From Saprospiraceae bacterium (GTDB lineage Bacteria > Bacteroidota > Bacteroidia > Chitinophagales > Saprospiraceae): a stretch of 64,000 bases of DNA. This document shows positions 33,343 through 42,579 of the stretch, one piece after another; position 1 is the first letter of the stretch, and each line of letters opens with the position of its first letter. The stretch lies in contig JABAQQ010000029.1 in the NCBI GenBank assembly GCA_019187225.1, forward strand, positions 22,099-86,098. Reading direction: 5' to 3'. The position numbers and the translations under genes were made by a program. The notes under the pieces are model-generated. The model was not told the origin of the DNA. It saw only the letters and a program-made list of their open reading frames with translations, and searched no databases.

Positions 33343-35517
33343 TCAAATTTTCAATCCTACCGTCAGCACCACGCTGCGTCCGTCCGACGGCCAGATGCCG
33401 GGGCCGGGATAAAAACTGGGGCGTTTAGTGAAATACTGCACGTCGGTCAGGTTGTTGATGCTGAGTCGGAAGATCAGGTTGCCGTACCGGTAGGAAGCGT
33501 TCACATCCAGCAAATTGTACGCGGGTACGAGACCAACCGCGCCGGTTGCCGAAGGTTCCACCGTATTCAGCGGGTCGGCGAAGGAATTATCCGTGTAACT
33601 GTACTGGAAGGTAACGCTCAGGTCTTTGTATTTGAGATTCAGGCCGTTGCGGCTGATCCATTCCGGCACGCTTTCCACACGGTTGCCATCAATATCGCGA
33701 TTTTCGTTGCCGACGCGGAATTGGGCATCTTCGTATTTGGCATCAAAGTAAGCCGTAGAGGTAAACACGCTTGCACGAAGGTGTTCCGTCAGGTGAAAGT
33801 TATATTCGCCGAAAATTTCCACCCCGTTCGTCATTGAGTTGCCTATGTTGGTACGCAACACATAAAATGTGCCGTTCTCGTCCACCGACGCGCTGCCGAG
33901 GCGGTTGTTGTATTGAAGGCGGAAGGCACTCAGGTCCCATTTGAAGCCGCCCGCTGCGCCGCGCCAGCCAAGTTCCAGATTGTAGCCGTAGGCATTTTCA
34001 AGGTCTTTATTAATCAACTCGAAAGTGTTGCCCGGAATGATGTCTTTAAAAATGACAGGACGGTAGGCCTGCGACCAGCCTGCATACAGATTTTGCCTGT
34101 CGCTGAGTATGTATTCGGCGCTTATCCCAAACAAGGGAAAATTGTGCTCGATGGTAGTAGGCAAATCTTCCGGATCGTAATAGGCAAGTGTGCCTGACAT
34201 TTCAGAGTCGCCCATTTCGTAACGCAAACCGGGTGTAACCGAAAACCGGGAGCTGATCTGGAATTTGTTTTCTACAAAAAATGCAACATTCTGCGTTTTA
34301 AAATGCAAATCGCGCAGCCAGCCTTTGGCGGGGTCAACAGATACATCGTAATCCGGGCCGGTAGTACCGCCATTGGGCGTAAATCGCCGGTGCAGATCAT
34401 TGTTAAAATATTGAACACCGGCAACCAGGACCGACTTTTGTCCCCAAAGACTGTAGTCTTGCAACAACCGGAGTTCAGTGGTGCGACTGTTAAACCTGTC
34501 TATGTCCACAGCGCGTGCGTTGTAAGTCAAAGTTGCTGTGTTGATCGTGTCCGGCACAGTAGCCGGATTGTCGTTGCGCACACTGCCGCGTTCGCCAAAC
34601 ACACCGGAAACCGTCCACTGCAAACGGGTATGCGGACTGATGAGCCAGTCCGCCGTCAATGACGGAATATAGATTTCCGGGTTGAAATAGTTGCGCGCAC
34701 GAGTGCTTTGGCGCGGGTCGGCTTTAAACATCGCGTCAGTGAGCGGACCGGGAATCTGGTAGAGATAGTTGGAACGCAGAAGTTCGGCTTTTACGGAGAA
34801 TTTCGCCGAAGGTGTATATTTCAACACTATGCCCTGGCCGTCGTAGTCCGATTCGCTGTTTTCCCGGTAGCCATTGCTGACACGCTTGCTGTAATAGGCG
34901 TAATACTGCACTTTGCCCACTTTGCCGCCGAGGGCATTATAGGTACTTAGTAAGCCGTAAGAGCCAATGGAATTGAGGGATTCGAAGCCGACAGCTTTCG
35001 TCGTGTCGGGCTGTTTCAATTTGTAATTGAGCATCCCGCCGAATTGAGCGCCATATTGCAGTGCTCCTGTGCCGCGCACGAGTTCGATGCGTCCGACGGC
35101 TTCGAACGGCAGGCTGAAATGGCTGGCCGGATAGCCGTACATGTCTGAATTGGTGATAATGCCGTCGGTGCGAATGTTATACTCCCAACCCCGGTGCGGA
35201 TCGAGTCCGCGTGTGCTGATGTTGGTTTGGTTGCCTGTGCCATCCATGTCGTACACGAACACACCTGGAACTTTAGCGAACACCTGGCGCGGCGTTTTCT
35301 CGGCAATGTTGGCGTCCAGATTCTGCAGCGAGATCACTTCATTCTTTTTACCAGACCAGAGATATGTTCCCTCGATTTGCCGCAGGCGCTGGATGTTTTC
35401 TATTCGCGCACTGACGCGCACTTCGCGTAATTGCTGAGTTCGGAGGCTATCTGGTTCTCGTTGGGCAAAAACCGCCGTTGTCGCCAGGAGGGCAACCGCA
35501 ATAGGGATATAACGCAT
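33343..35517 (-). CDS. TonB-dependent receptor, FecA-like
   Basis: A 724-residue outer-membrane receptor. The ATG at 35515-35517 gives the signal MRYIPIAVALLATTAVFAQ; the longer reading lacks one. A possible TonB box region (RTQQLREVRVSAR) is followed by a plug domain at about 60-170 (VFAKVPGVFVYDMDGTG, ISTRGLDPHRGW, RIELVRGTGALQYGAQFGG). A ~22-strand barrel follows and ends in SDGRSVVLTVGLKI with a final hydrophobic residue. Plug motifs are closest to the Fe(III)-dicitrate/siderophore class, so iron uptake is likely. No iron-related gene adjoins it. It is divergent from nothing and convergent with the gene upstream in coordinates. Confidence 0.9.
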   Translation of the reverse strand: MRYIPIAVALLATTAVFAQREPDSLRTQQLREVRVSARIENIQRLRQIEGTYLWSGKKNEVISLQNLDANIAEKTPRQVFAKVPGVFVYDMDGTGNQTNISTRGLDPHRGWEYNIRTDGIITNSDMYGYPASHFSLPFEAVGRIELVRGTGALQYGAQFGGMLNYKLKQPDTTKAVGFESLNSIGSYGLLSTYNALGGKVGKVQYYAYYSKRVSNGYRENSESDYDGQGIVLKYTPSAKFSVKAELLRSNYLYQIPGPLTDAMFKADPRQSTRARNYFNPEIYIPSLTADWLISPHTRLQWTVSGVFGERGSVRNDNPATVPDTINTATLTYNARAVDIDRFNSRTTELRLLQDYSLWGQKSVLVAGVQYFNNDLHRRFTPNGGTTGPDYDVSVDPAKGWLRDLHFKTQNVAFFVENKFQISSRFSVTPGLRYEMGDSEMSGTLAYYDPEDLPTTIEHNFPLFGISAEYILSDRQNLYAGWSQAYRPVIFKDIIPGNTFELINKDLENAYGYNLELGWRGAAGGFKWDLSAFRLQYNNRLGSASVDENGTFYVLRTNIGNSMTNGVEIFGEYNFHLTEHLRASVFTSTAYFDAKYEDAQFRVGNENRDIDGNRVESVPEWISRNGLNLKYKDLSVTFQYSYTDNSFADPLNTVEPSATGAVGLVPAYNLLDVNASYRYGNLIFRLSINNLTDVQYFTKRPSFYPGPGIWPSDGRSVVLTVGLKI

Positions 35518-35663
35518 GTCTGTCGTGGAATTAAAAATGTGCAGCAAAGAAAAAGCGCAAGCGTCGGACATCCCCTGTCAACCGCATTAGAAAACCATTA
35601 AAAACATCGCATATTCAAGGGCTTTTAAATAAAGTCGCCGTTTACCCAACGGCCCCGACGCCA

Positions 35664-36149
35664 TCAACGCAACTGCAGGCTATCCTGACCGACACGGCGC
35701 CCTTTCACTTCTATGAGCGTGTCGTGGGCATAGCGTGATTCGAAGACCAACTGGCCGGAAGGCGACCACTTGCGTAGATAGCCGTGTTTCGTGTTGTTGT
35801 CGAACATAACAGTGAATTGGGCCCGGCCGGTTTCGTACCATATCGTATCTCCGCCGTGTTGTTGGCCTTGTCGGTAATATTGTACTTCTTTGACCTGACC
35901 ACCAGGGTAATAAATGACCGTCCGGCCGTCTTGAACGCCGTTGTTGAACCAACGCTCGGCCATGAGTTTGCCATCGGGATAGAAGTCGGTCATTTTCCCC
36001 TCTTTTTTACCGTTCACGATTTGTACGCGCCGCGAAACAGCGCCTGTCTCGAATCGCTCCACACGCTCGTAGTTTTGGGGCCCGGACGATTCGCAGGCAA
36101 CAGCGAACAGGAGAAGAAATATACTCGTAAAAAACAGGACACGCATCAT
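35664..36149 (-). CDS. MORN-variant (YwqK-like) lipoprotein
   Basis: A 161-residue protein. The ATG pair at 36144-36149 opens a lipoprotein signal (MMRVLFFTSIFLLLFAVAC). The rest is a row of MORN_2 repeats (GKKEGKMTDFYPDGKLMAE, GVQDGRTVIYYPGGQVKEV, GQQHGGDTIWYETG, KHGYLRKWSPSGQLV). Such repeats are called YwqK-family antitoxins in some databases, but there is no toxin neighbour and the lipoprotein signal argues for an envelope role. A strong terminator separates it from the upstream PAP2 gene. Confidence 0.85.
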   Translation of the reverse strand: MMRVLFFTSIFLLLFAVACESSGPQNYERVERFETGAVSRRVQIVNGKKEGKMTDFYPDGKLMAERWFNNGVQDGRTVIYYPGGQVKEVQYYRQGQQHGGDTIWYETGRAQFTVMFDNNTKHGYLRKWSPSGQLVFESRYAHDTLIEVKGRRVGQDSLQLR

Positions 36150-36175
36150 AACTTTGTCTAATATCAGGTTGAAAA

Positions 36176-36205
36176 AGAGAGGCCGCCCGTCCCGGCGGCC
36201 TCTCT
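36176..36205 (-). terminator. Rho-independent terminator after the PAP2 gene
   Basis: A perfect 12-bp stem, AGAGAGGCCGCC at 36176-36187 with GGCGGCCTCTCT at 36194-36205 and a 6-bp loop. On the minus strand it is followed by TTTT. It closes the transcript of the haloperoxidase-like gene ending at 36307. Confidence 0.9.
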
Positions 36206-36306
36206 TGAAAAATCGGTTTCTGGTTCTTTGGTTACACAATCTTGCAGCGATTGTCCGGATATAGTATTTTCTCAATGGCAAAATTCAGGTCAATCGCCAA
36301 CTTCAA

Positions 36307-37683
36307 TTATTTCTTCCAAGGCAAAGCGTTAACGTAGCGGCCAATCTCTGTGCCATACCGTACGCCTTCTTCCGCGTCCATGCGGAAGTGTACGCCCAAC
36401 GGCACACGCGACCACGCATTTTCCTGAGCCATTTCCAGGAAACTGCCAAATGTGCGCGGCGTACCCTCAAACTCCGAGCGATTTTCGTGGCAGCGGTCAG
36501 TCAGAGAGTAGTCGTAACCAAAAACACTGGCCAAGGCTTCCGCACCTGCCGAAGCGAATGTGGCGTGCCCCGATGGATATGCGGGAAAAGAGGGTGTGAT
36601 GCCTTCTTCACCAGTCAGTGGGTTGAAGAGCGAGGGTTTCCAGTCCTGGTCAATCAGACGATTAATATACGTCTGCGGACGCTCCACGTTGTAATGATAT
36701 TTGGAGTTCCAGCATCCCACGCCAGCGTCATTTATGGCCATGCTTACTTTGACATTGGCATACAGCGCCGTTTCAAGATCGGTATTTTCAAGCGCGTATA
36801 CCTGATTGGCAACAGCGATCCAGCGGGCAGGAGGACTGAAGGTAAGATCTACCAAGTCGTCGCTCCAGAACTCAGCCACCCATTCGTCCTCATAGGAAAG
36901 GCTCGGCGTATTCTGCGCATATACTTCCAGTGCCTGCGCATAGAGTTTGGAGTTGGGATCCTGGCTGAACGGCAGCGGCGGACGCGAAAGCTTGGCTGTT
37001 TCCGGAAGAGCGAAAGTACGCACCTGTCCCCAATCGGGAAACATGCCTTTGCCGGGGCCGGGCGTAGTGGCAACCCAATCGCCGATACCATCGTAATGCG
37101 CTTGCCAATCGTAGGTACCAAATGGGTCGAGGTAATGATCGTGGCCAATCGCGTCCGTTTTCGACCATTCCCAAACAGCCTTCGCTACCGCTTTGCCGTA
37201 ATCTCTTGAACGGTCGGCTATCTCCTGCCCCACTTCAGCCACCGCCTGATCGTAGTACTGATTTTCCAGGGTAGTCATCTTTTGTTTGTAAACGTCGGAA
37301 GCGGAGACAAAGAAAAGCGGCATCATATATCCCCACGAAGCATTGACAACTTCAGGCCAATAATAACTGCTGCCATCAGGCTCAGGGATGTTGAGGCCAG
37401 AATACAATTGGGCTACTGAATTGAATTCCGGCATTCCGCTTACCGCAGCTTCGTAAGAGGAAAGGCTTAAATAAGCCAAAGCGCGGGGGGCCGGGCCGGG
37501 CCGGTAGCCATCGGAATGACGTTCTACGTCGAGGAACAACCCATTCCAATCTGACACAACTTTATGGTCATGATTCTTAACAAGATTGGCTTGTTCGTCG
37601 TCGAAATCTTTGCAAGCGGGAATAAGCAATCCCATTGCCAGCAATGCCAGCGCACTGTAGATGAAATGTCGAAAAAGTCGCAT
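36307..37683 (-). CDS. Vanadium haloperoxidase/PAP2-like lipoprotein (paralogue 1)
   Basis: A 458-residue protein. The ATG at 37681-37683 gives a lipoprotein signal (MRLFRHFIYSALALLAMGLLIPAC). The C-terminal half carries the three PAP2/vanadate-binding motifs: KYHYNVERPQ, FPAYPSGHATF and SRVPLGVHFRMD, with the catalytic His residues in the second and third. Bacteroidota relatives are labelled vanadium-dependent haloperoxidases or acid phosphatases; the two activities cannot be told apart by eye. A clear paralogue lies at 40080-41567 on the other side of a two-component system, and shared segments such as VVxxWNxLxLDxERHxxGYRP show recent common descent. It should be anchored in the periplasm or at the surface. 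Confidence 0.9.
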   Translation of the reverse strand: MRLFRHFIYSALALLAMGLLIPACKDFDDEQANLVKNHDHKVVSDWNGLFLDVERHSDGYRPGPAPRALAYLSLSSYEAAVSGMPEFNSVAQLYSGLNIPEPDGSSYYWPEVVNASWGYMMPLFFVSASDVYKQKMTTLENQYYDQAVAEVGQEIADRSRDYGKAVAKAVWEWSKTDAIGHDHYLDPFGTYDWQAHYDGIGDWVATTPGPGKGMFPDWGQVRTFALPETAKLSRPPLPFSQDPNSKLYAQALEVYAQNTPSLSYEDEWVAEFWSDDLVDLTFSPPARWIAVANQVYALENTDLETALYANVKVSMAINDAGVGCWNSKYHYNVERPQTYINRLIDQDWKPSLFNPLTGEEGITPSFPAYPSGHATFASAGAEALASVFGYDYSLTDRCHENRSEFEGTPRTFGSFLEMAQENAWSRVPLGVHFRMDAEEGVRYGTEIGRYVNALPWKK

Positions 37684-37835
37684 GATTTCTTTTTTTTTGT
37701 TAAACATTTAATTCTGCTTGGAGGGCAATTGCAAAGTACCGGCCATTCTATCGCTCATGGCCCGAATTTTGATTAAAAACTGCTTAAAAAATGAGAAAAT
37801 TCATTGTACATGACATTTCTCAATAAGTTAAGCAG

Positions 37836-37843
37836 TATTTTTG
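37836..37843 (+). promoter_or_regulatory. -7 box TATTTTTG before the response regulator
   Basis: An exact TAnnTTTG match 16 bp before the start codon of the response regulator. The -33 region (around 37814) is only a weak match, which would fit an activated or autoregulated promoter. It lies in the 176-bp gap shared with the divergent PAP2 gene. Confidence 0.4.
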
Positions 37844-37859
37844 AAAGTCTTTTGTTGAT

Positions 37860-38543
37860 ATGAGAGTACTTTTAATCGAAGACGAGCCCAAAATGGTGCG
37901 CTCCCTGAAAAAAGGACTGGAGGAACACCTCATTGAAGTGGACGCCGCCTCCGATGGCGCTGCGGGAAGCAAATTGGCCGAATCCAACGATTACTCGGTC
38001 ATTATTTCCGATGTAATGATGCCAGAAATGAACGGCCTCGATCTCCTTCGCTATTTGCGCCAACAAGGTAATAACACTCCGGTTATCCTGCTCACTGCAC
38101 TTGGTCAGACAGACGACAAAGTGACGGGTTTTGAGGCAGGCGCCGATGATTATCTGACCAAACCCTTCGAATTCCGCGAGTTGCTCATGCGGGTGCGGGC
38201 ATTGGCGCGGCGTCCGGTGGATACCTACCAGCCTTCCCCGGTGTTGCGATTCGCCGACGTGGAGATGAACCTCGATACCAAGGAGTTCCTGCGCGGCGGC
38301 CAACGGATCCAGCTCACACCGCGTGAGTTCGCGCTTATGGAATATTTTCTCCGCCATCCGGGCAGGGTAATTTCCAAAACAGAAATTACGGAACGCGTTT
38401 GGAATCTTAATTTCGATACCGGTACCAACGTGATCGAGGTTTACGTTAATTTTTTGAGAAAAAAAGTGGATAAAGGCTTTTCTAAAAAATTGATACACAC
38501 ACAATTCAAGACCGGTTATGTATTGCGGGAGGAAGAGGGTTGA
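37860..38543 (+). CDS. OmpR-family response regulator
   Basis: A 227-residue regulator. The receiver domain (1-120) has the acidic pocket (LIEDEPKM), the phospho-accepting Asp 51 in ISDVMMPEMNG, the Thr in VILLTALG and the Lys in YLTKPFEFREL. The winged-helix DNA-binding domain (130-225) reads IQLTPREFALMEYFLRHPGRVISKTEI and ends TQFKTGYVLREE. All key residues are intact. Its kinase lies 155 bp downstream on the same strand. The pair sits between two haloperoxidase-like paralogues, which are the obvious candidate targets. Confidence 0.96.
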   Translation: MRVLLIEDEPKMVRSLKKGLEEHLIEVDAASDGAAGSKLAESNDYSVIISDVMMPEMNGLDLLRYLRQQGNNTPVILLTALGQTDDKVTGFEAGADDYLTKPFEFRELLMRVRALARRPVDTYQPSPVLRFADVEMNLDTKEFLRGGQRIQLTPREFALMEYFLRHPGRVISKTEITERVWNLNFDTGTNVIEVYVNFLRKKVDKGFSKKLIHTQFKTGYVLREEEG

Positions 38544-38574
38544 CGGTTTACCCGCCGAAGCCCCGCGCAAAGGC

Positions 38575-38697
38575 GGGTGGACGGTGGACGGTGGAAAATA
38601 ATGAAAGAATAATCAAAAAATTCCAATCCCTGAAACTAACCATTCTGAAACATTGTAACCCTGAAACCTTTCAACCAGAAACCCTGAAACCTTAAAT
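38575..38697. repeat. Short repeats between regulator and kinase genes
   Basis: Three tandem GGTGGAC-type heptamers lie at 38575-38595, right after an ACCCGCC/GGCGGGT hairpin (38549-38577). Degenerate CCCTGAAACC decamers follow from about 38627 to 38692, ending just before the kinase start codon. The spacer may weaken or uncouple kinase expression. Confidence 0.6.
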
Positions 38698-38698
38698 T

Positions 38699-40060
38699 AT
38701 GCAAATCCGCACCAAACTCACATTACAATTTATCGTGCTGGTGGCAGGCATCCTCCTGTTATCGCTGTGTATCATTTATGTCAAATTCCGGCAGATGACA
38801 GTGGATGAATTTTACAACGGCCTGCGCTCGAAAGCACTGATGACCGCCGAGATGGTGCTGTACGATGAGGGCAAGGTAAAGCCGCTGGACGACCGCAAGG
38901 GGGATTCGGTATTGCCTTTTCGCGAAAACGTAGCGATCTACAACTCCGACCTGAAAAGGGTCTTTGCTTTCGACAGATCGGCAGAACCGCTCCCGGAGAA
39001 AACCTTGCTGAACCTGAAATCAGGCAATGAAACCCGCTTCCAGCAGGGCGAATTGCTCGCACTCGGATTGCGCTACACCAGCAAAAGCAGGAAGGAATAT
39101 CTTATTGTGTCAGAATCGGTTTTTGACTCTGAGGAATTGAGCAACCTGCGCAACATCCTCATTATCAGCTTCTTTTTATGCATCGGTATCGTGGCAGCAG
39201 GTGGTTGGTTCTATGCCGGACAAGCCATGTCGCCTGTAGCGCGTATCGTCAATCAGGTGGACAACATTCTCCCTTCCGATCTCAGTGCCCGCCTCAACGC
39301 GCCCAACAACCACGACGAAATTTCACGACTCGTCCTCACGTTCAACCGCCTGCTCGACCGCATCCAGTTTGCTTTCCGGATGCAAAAGAGTTTCATATCC
39401 AACGTATCGCACGAACTGAAAAACCCTCTTTCGGTCATCATTGCCCAATTGGAAGTAGCGCTCGACAAAGACCGCCAGCGCGACGAATACCGCAGTACCC
39501 TGAGTTCTGTGCTCGAAGACACCCGGGAGTTGAACGAAGTGACCGAAAAACTCCTGCAGCTCGCCCGCGTTCATTCGGAAGGCGCCAATATTGCCTTCGA
39601 ACAGGTGCGACTCGATGAGATCATGCTCCAAACCCGCGATACTTTGCTCCGTATGCACCCGGATTATCACATCGCCTTCGATATCGAAGGCATTCCTGAC
39701 GATGAAGAACAGCTTTGCGTCCTGGGCAACGAACCCTTGCTGCGGTCGGCATTCCAAAACCTGATGGACAATGGCTGTAAATTTTCGCCCGACAAAAAAG
39801 TCGAAGTGAAGATATGGTTCGACCCGTCGGGCCGGCACCGTGTGGAAATCGCCGACCGGGGTCCGGGTATTCCGGCAAAGGACCTGCAGCTGATCTTCCA
39901 GCCTTTCTATCGCAGTTCGCAAAGCATCCATGTGCGCGGTTCCGGCATCGGGCTTTCGCTGGTGGACAGCATCATGCGCCTGCACCGCGTAGCACTCGAC
40001 GTTTCTTCCATTCACGGAAAAGGGACGACGTTCAAAATGAATTTTCCGGCTGTACAGTAG
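38699..40060 (+). CDS. Two-transmembrane sensor histidine kinase
   Basis: A 453-residue kinase. Transmembrane helices at about 8-28 (FIVLVAGILLLSLCIIYV) and 150-172 (ILIISFFLCIGIVAAGGWF) enclose a ~120-residue periplasmic sensor domain. A HAMP-like segment follows, then HisKA with phospho-accepting His 238 (NVSHELKNPLSVI), and a HATPase domain with N box (FQNLMDNGCKF), G1 (IADRGPGIP) and G2 (GSGIGLSLVDSIM). It pairs with the OmpR-type regulator upstream. The haloperoxidase-like paralogue starts 20 bp after its stop, so co-transcription with that gene is likely. Confidence 0.95.
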   Translation: MQIRTKLTLQFIVLVAGILLLSLCIIYVKFRQMTVDEFYNGLRSKALMTAEMVLYDEGKVKPLDDRKGDSVLPFRENVAIYNSDLKRVFAFDRSAEPLPEKTLLNLKSGNETRFQQGELLALGLRYTSKSRKEYLIVSESVFDSEELSNLRNILIISFFLCIGIVAAGGWFYAGQAMSPVARIVNQVDNILPSDLSARLNAPNNHDEISRLVLTFNRLLDRIQFAFRMQKSFISNVSHELKNPLSVIIAQLEVALDKDRQRDEYRSTLSSVLEDTRELNEVTEKLLQLARVHSEGANIAFEQVRLDEIMLQTRDTLLRMHPDYHIAFDIEGIPDDEEQLCVLGNEPLLRSAFQNLMDNGCKFSPDKKVEVKIWFDPSGRHRVEIADRGPGIPAKDLQLIFQPFYRSSQSIHVRGSGIGLSLVDSIMRLHRVALDVSSIHGKGTTFKMNFPAVQ

Positions 40061-40079
40061 TTTCTTTGAAAGCCCGAAT

Positions 40080-41567
40080 ATGAGAAAACATAATTTGAAT
40101 TATTTTTCATCCTGGAAACGGCCAAATATTGGCCGGATATGGTTGGGCCCGGCTTTCTTTTGCTGTACAGTAAGCGTTTTGCAAGGGGAAAAAATACGAA
40201 CGGCAGAAAGATGGAAATGCTGGATCATCGGTGGGGGAATATTGTGGCTTTTGATGCTGACGGCTTGTTCTCCTCAGATCGCCGATGAACCTGTTGACCA
40301 ACGCACTGCAACCGAAGTAGTACTCGAATGGAACCGCCTGCTGCTCGATCTCGAGCGTCATACGGCGGGTTACCGCCCTCCTGTAAGCGCCAGGGCATTC
40401 GCTTACGTAGAAATGGCTGCTTACGAAGCAGCATTGCCAGCTATGAACGGCTATGTTTCCCTGGAAAGTTATTGTCCCGGCTATCAAAGCCCGTCTGCTT
40501 CCCTGAATGACGATCAATATTACCTGCCTGCTGCCCTGAACGCTGTATATGCCCGGATACTTCACCGTTTTTTCCCGAACGCGCCGAAAAAATGGCTTGA
40601 CAAAATTGACCAACTCGAAACAGAATATACTCTTAAATTACAAAAACAAATTGACGGTCAAAGCCTTAACTATTCTGTGGCTTTCGGACAAAAAGTTGCC
40701 GAAGCCGTTTGGCTGTGGTCGGTAACAGACAGGGAAGGCCACAATGCTTTTTTATCCAACCACGACGAAAATTACGAACCGCCCGCCTGCAGGGGATGCT
40801 GGCAACCCGACAACAGGCATCCCATGCCAGCCCTGTTGCCCTATTGGAGAAAGGTACGCGGTTTTGTCGTACAAGCCGAAGACCTGAGATTGATTCCACC
40901 TGTGCCGTTCGATGAAACGCCCGGCTCGGCGTTTTTTACCGAAGCCATGGAGGTATTTTCCGTATCGCAACCCCTGAGTCGTGAGAACATCTGGATCGCT
41001 GAGCTGTGGAGCGACGACCTGCCGGGACTCACCGTAACGCCTGCAGGCCGCTGGATCTCCATTGCGAACCAGGCGATCGAACAAGCCCGTCCGCCGTTTT
41101 CCATCGTTGTGGAAACCTACTTAAAAACGGCAATGGCGCTCTGCGACGCGAGCATTGTCGTTTGGCACAGCAAATATCTGTATAACGTGGAGCGTCCCGA
41201 ATCCTACATCGGGCGGAACATCAAATCCGGATGGGAGGCATTGCATGAAAATCCATCTTTCCCCTCTTATCCCTCAGGGCATTCCGCCTTCGGTGCAGCA
41301 GCGGCAGAAGTCCTGAGCGCCCAATTAGGAGAACATTTTCAATTGACCGACCGCACCCATGAGCACAGGCAGGAGTTTGTAGGCAAGCCGCGCACTTACC
41401 AATCCTTTGAAGAAATGGCCAAAGAAAACGCCGCCTCCCGCGTCTTGATCGGCGTTCATTATCGCATGGATTGTGAAGAAGGGCTGCGCTTAGGGAAAAT
41501 AGTCGGCAGGAAAGTGGCGAATCTGCCGCTCCGTCACAAAGAAGAGGCTGGCATACAAGCGCGATGA
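40080..41567 (+). CDS. Vanadium haloperoxidase/PAP2-like lipoprotein (paralogue 2)
   Basis: A 495-residue protein in the family of 36307-37683. The three active-site motifs are present: KYLYNVERPESYI, FPSYPSGHSAF and SRVLIGVHYRMD. A lipoprotein signal (WIIGGGILWLLMLTAC) ends near residue 63. That is unusually deep for an N-terminus starting at ATG 40080, so the true start may be a non-ATG codon 20-40 residues in; no better ATG exists in frame. The gene follows the kinase by 20 bp. Divergence from paralogue 1 is substantial, with conserved spacing of motifs, which points to an old duplication. Confidence 0.87.
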   Translation: MRKHNLNYFSSWKRPNIGRIWLGPAFFCCTVSVLQGEKIRTAERWKCWIIGGGILWLLMLTACSPQIADEPVDQRTATEVVLEWNRLLLDLERHTAGYRPPVSARAFAYVEMAAYEAALPAMNGYVSLESYCPGYQSPSASLNDDQYYLPAALNAVYARILHRFFPNAPKKWLDKIDQLETEYTLKLQKQIDGQSLNYSVAFGQKVAEAVWLWSVTDREGHNAFLSNHDENYEPPACRGCWQPDNRHPMPALLPYWRKVRGFVVQAEDLRLIPPVPFDETPGSAFFTEAMEVFSVSQPLSRENIWIAELWSDDLPGLTVTPAGRWISIANQAIEQARPPFSIVVETYLKTAMALCDASIVVWHSKYLYNVERPESYIGRNIKSGWEALHENPSFPSYPSGHSAFGAAAAEVLSAQLGEHFQLTDRTHEHRQEFVGKPRTYQSFEEMAKENAASRVLIGVHYRMDCEEGLRLGKIVGRKVANLPLRHKEEAGIQAR

Positions 41568-41684
41568 AAATGTGGCACGACAGTTGGCAAGCCTATCTTT
41601 GATTTCGTTAAAAAAATCTGCGTCGCAATTTTTATTTCTATATTTCGCACATCAAAAATCGCAGCGTTCAATAATCAGTAGGCT

Positions 41685-42446
41685 ATGCTGGCAAAAGCCA
41701 TTGTTTTTTTTATCCTCCATATTTTCTTCATCCCCCTGGTGCACGCTCAGCAAGATACGCTTCACCCGGTGTGTAAGTTGCTCAATCTCAGCAACAATTG
41801 GGATTTTGGCGCAGGGGCCCGGTTTAGTTTTCTCGACTTCGAAGAGATCAACCGCTCGCTGGAAGCAGCCGGATTACCGGGACTGGAGTCTCCGCTTTCG
41901 TGCCTCGACATGTCGGTGCGAACGACTTGTTCCTGGAAACATCTGGCGATGGAAACGGGAGTACGATACTCTTTCGGGGCTTCGAAAAAGAACAATTTCG
42001 AAAATCGCCAATCTGTGACATTTCGGGACTATACGCTGCAATCCCGCCTGATGTTCGACGTGTTCCGATCCAACAAAATGAGTAAAATATTCCCCTTCGC
42101 CGGATTGGGGGTCAGCTACCAGGTTTTAAAGACTTATCCGGCAGCATCTGATTTCGGCAATTCCAGCGCGAGCGCCACCGTCAATCGGAACCGGCGCTTC
42201 AACTACATCCCTGTCTCATTTGAAACCGGACTGAGCCTGGAACAAGGGATGAAACTATTTGGCAAACATATTTTTTTCGGAATACGGTCCGGCTACGCTT
42301 TCCGCTTTTTTCAAACCGACTGGTCGCTCGACGAAGGCTATACGGTAGATTTGCCCAAACCCGCTGCCAGTTCGCCCTTCGTGGCAATGACCCTGCGGGT
42401 AAAAACGCCGCCCAAACAAGTTTGCATTCCGTATTCCCCGCGTTAA
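41685..42446 (+). CDS. Secreted barrel-like protein, paralogue of 31504-32283
   Basis: A 253-residue protein with signal peptide MLAKAIVFFILHIFFIPLVHAQQ. The strand pattern and motifs (WDFGAGARFSF, FAGLGVSYQVLKTY, LSLEQGMKLFGKH, DWSLDEGYTVDLPKP) match the protein at 31504-32283 throughout, so the two arose by duplication. This copy has extra cysteines (CLDMSVRTTCSW) and ends in a Pro/Arg tail. It lies 117 bp after the haloperoxidase-like gene, with a near-consensus -7 (TATATTTC) in between. Function is unknown; an outer-membrane location is likely. Confidence 0.82.
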   Translation: MLAKAIVFFILHIFFIPLVHAQQDTLHPVCKLLNLSNNWDFGAGARFSFLDFEEINRSLEAAGLPGLESPLSCLDMSVRTTCSWKHLAMETGVRYSFGASKKNNFENRQSVTFRDYTLQSRLMFDVFRSNKMSKIFPFAGLGVSYQVLKTYPAASDFGNSSASATVNRNRRFNYIPVSFETGLSLEQGMKLFGKHIFFGIRSGYAFRFFQTDWSLDEGYTVDLPKPAASSPFVAMTLRVKTPPKQVCIPYSPR

Positions 42447-42579
42447 AGAAACGCGTCTTCTGGTAATATACAGTTCCCGCAGACAACCTGCTGCCCCTTT
42501 CTGAAAAGAAAGGAACATCCCGACATGGTATGTGCAGCCAGGGTTATCCGCGGGAATCGATCGTAATTGCACATCCTGC

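Noticed and set aside
35664-36149. YwqK-type antitoxin of a toxin-antitoxin system
   Set aside because: The MORN repeats fit, but the lipoprotein signal and lack of a toxin neighbour argue for an envelope protein.
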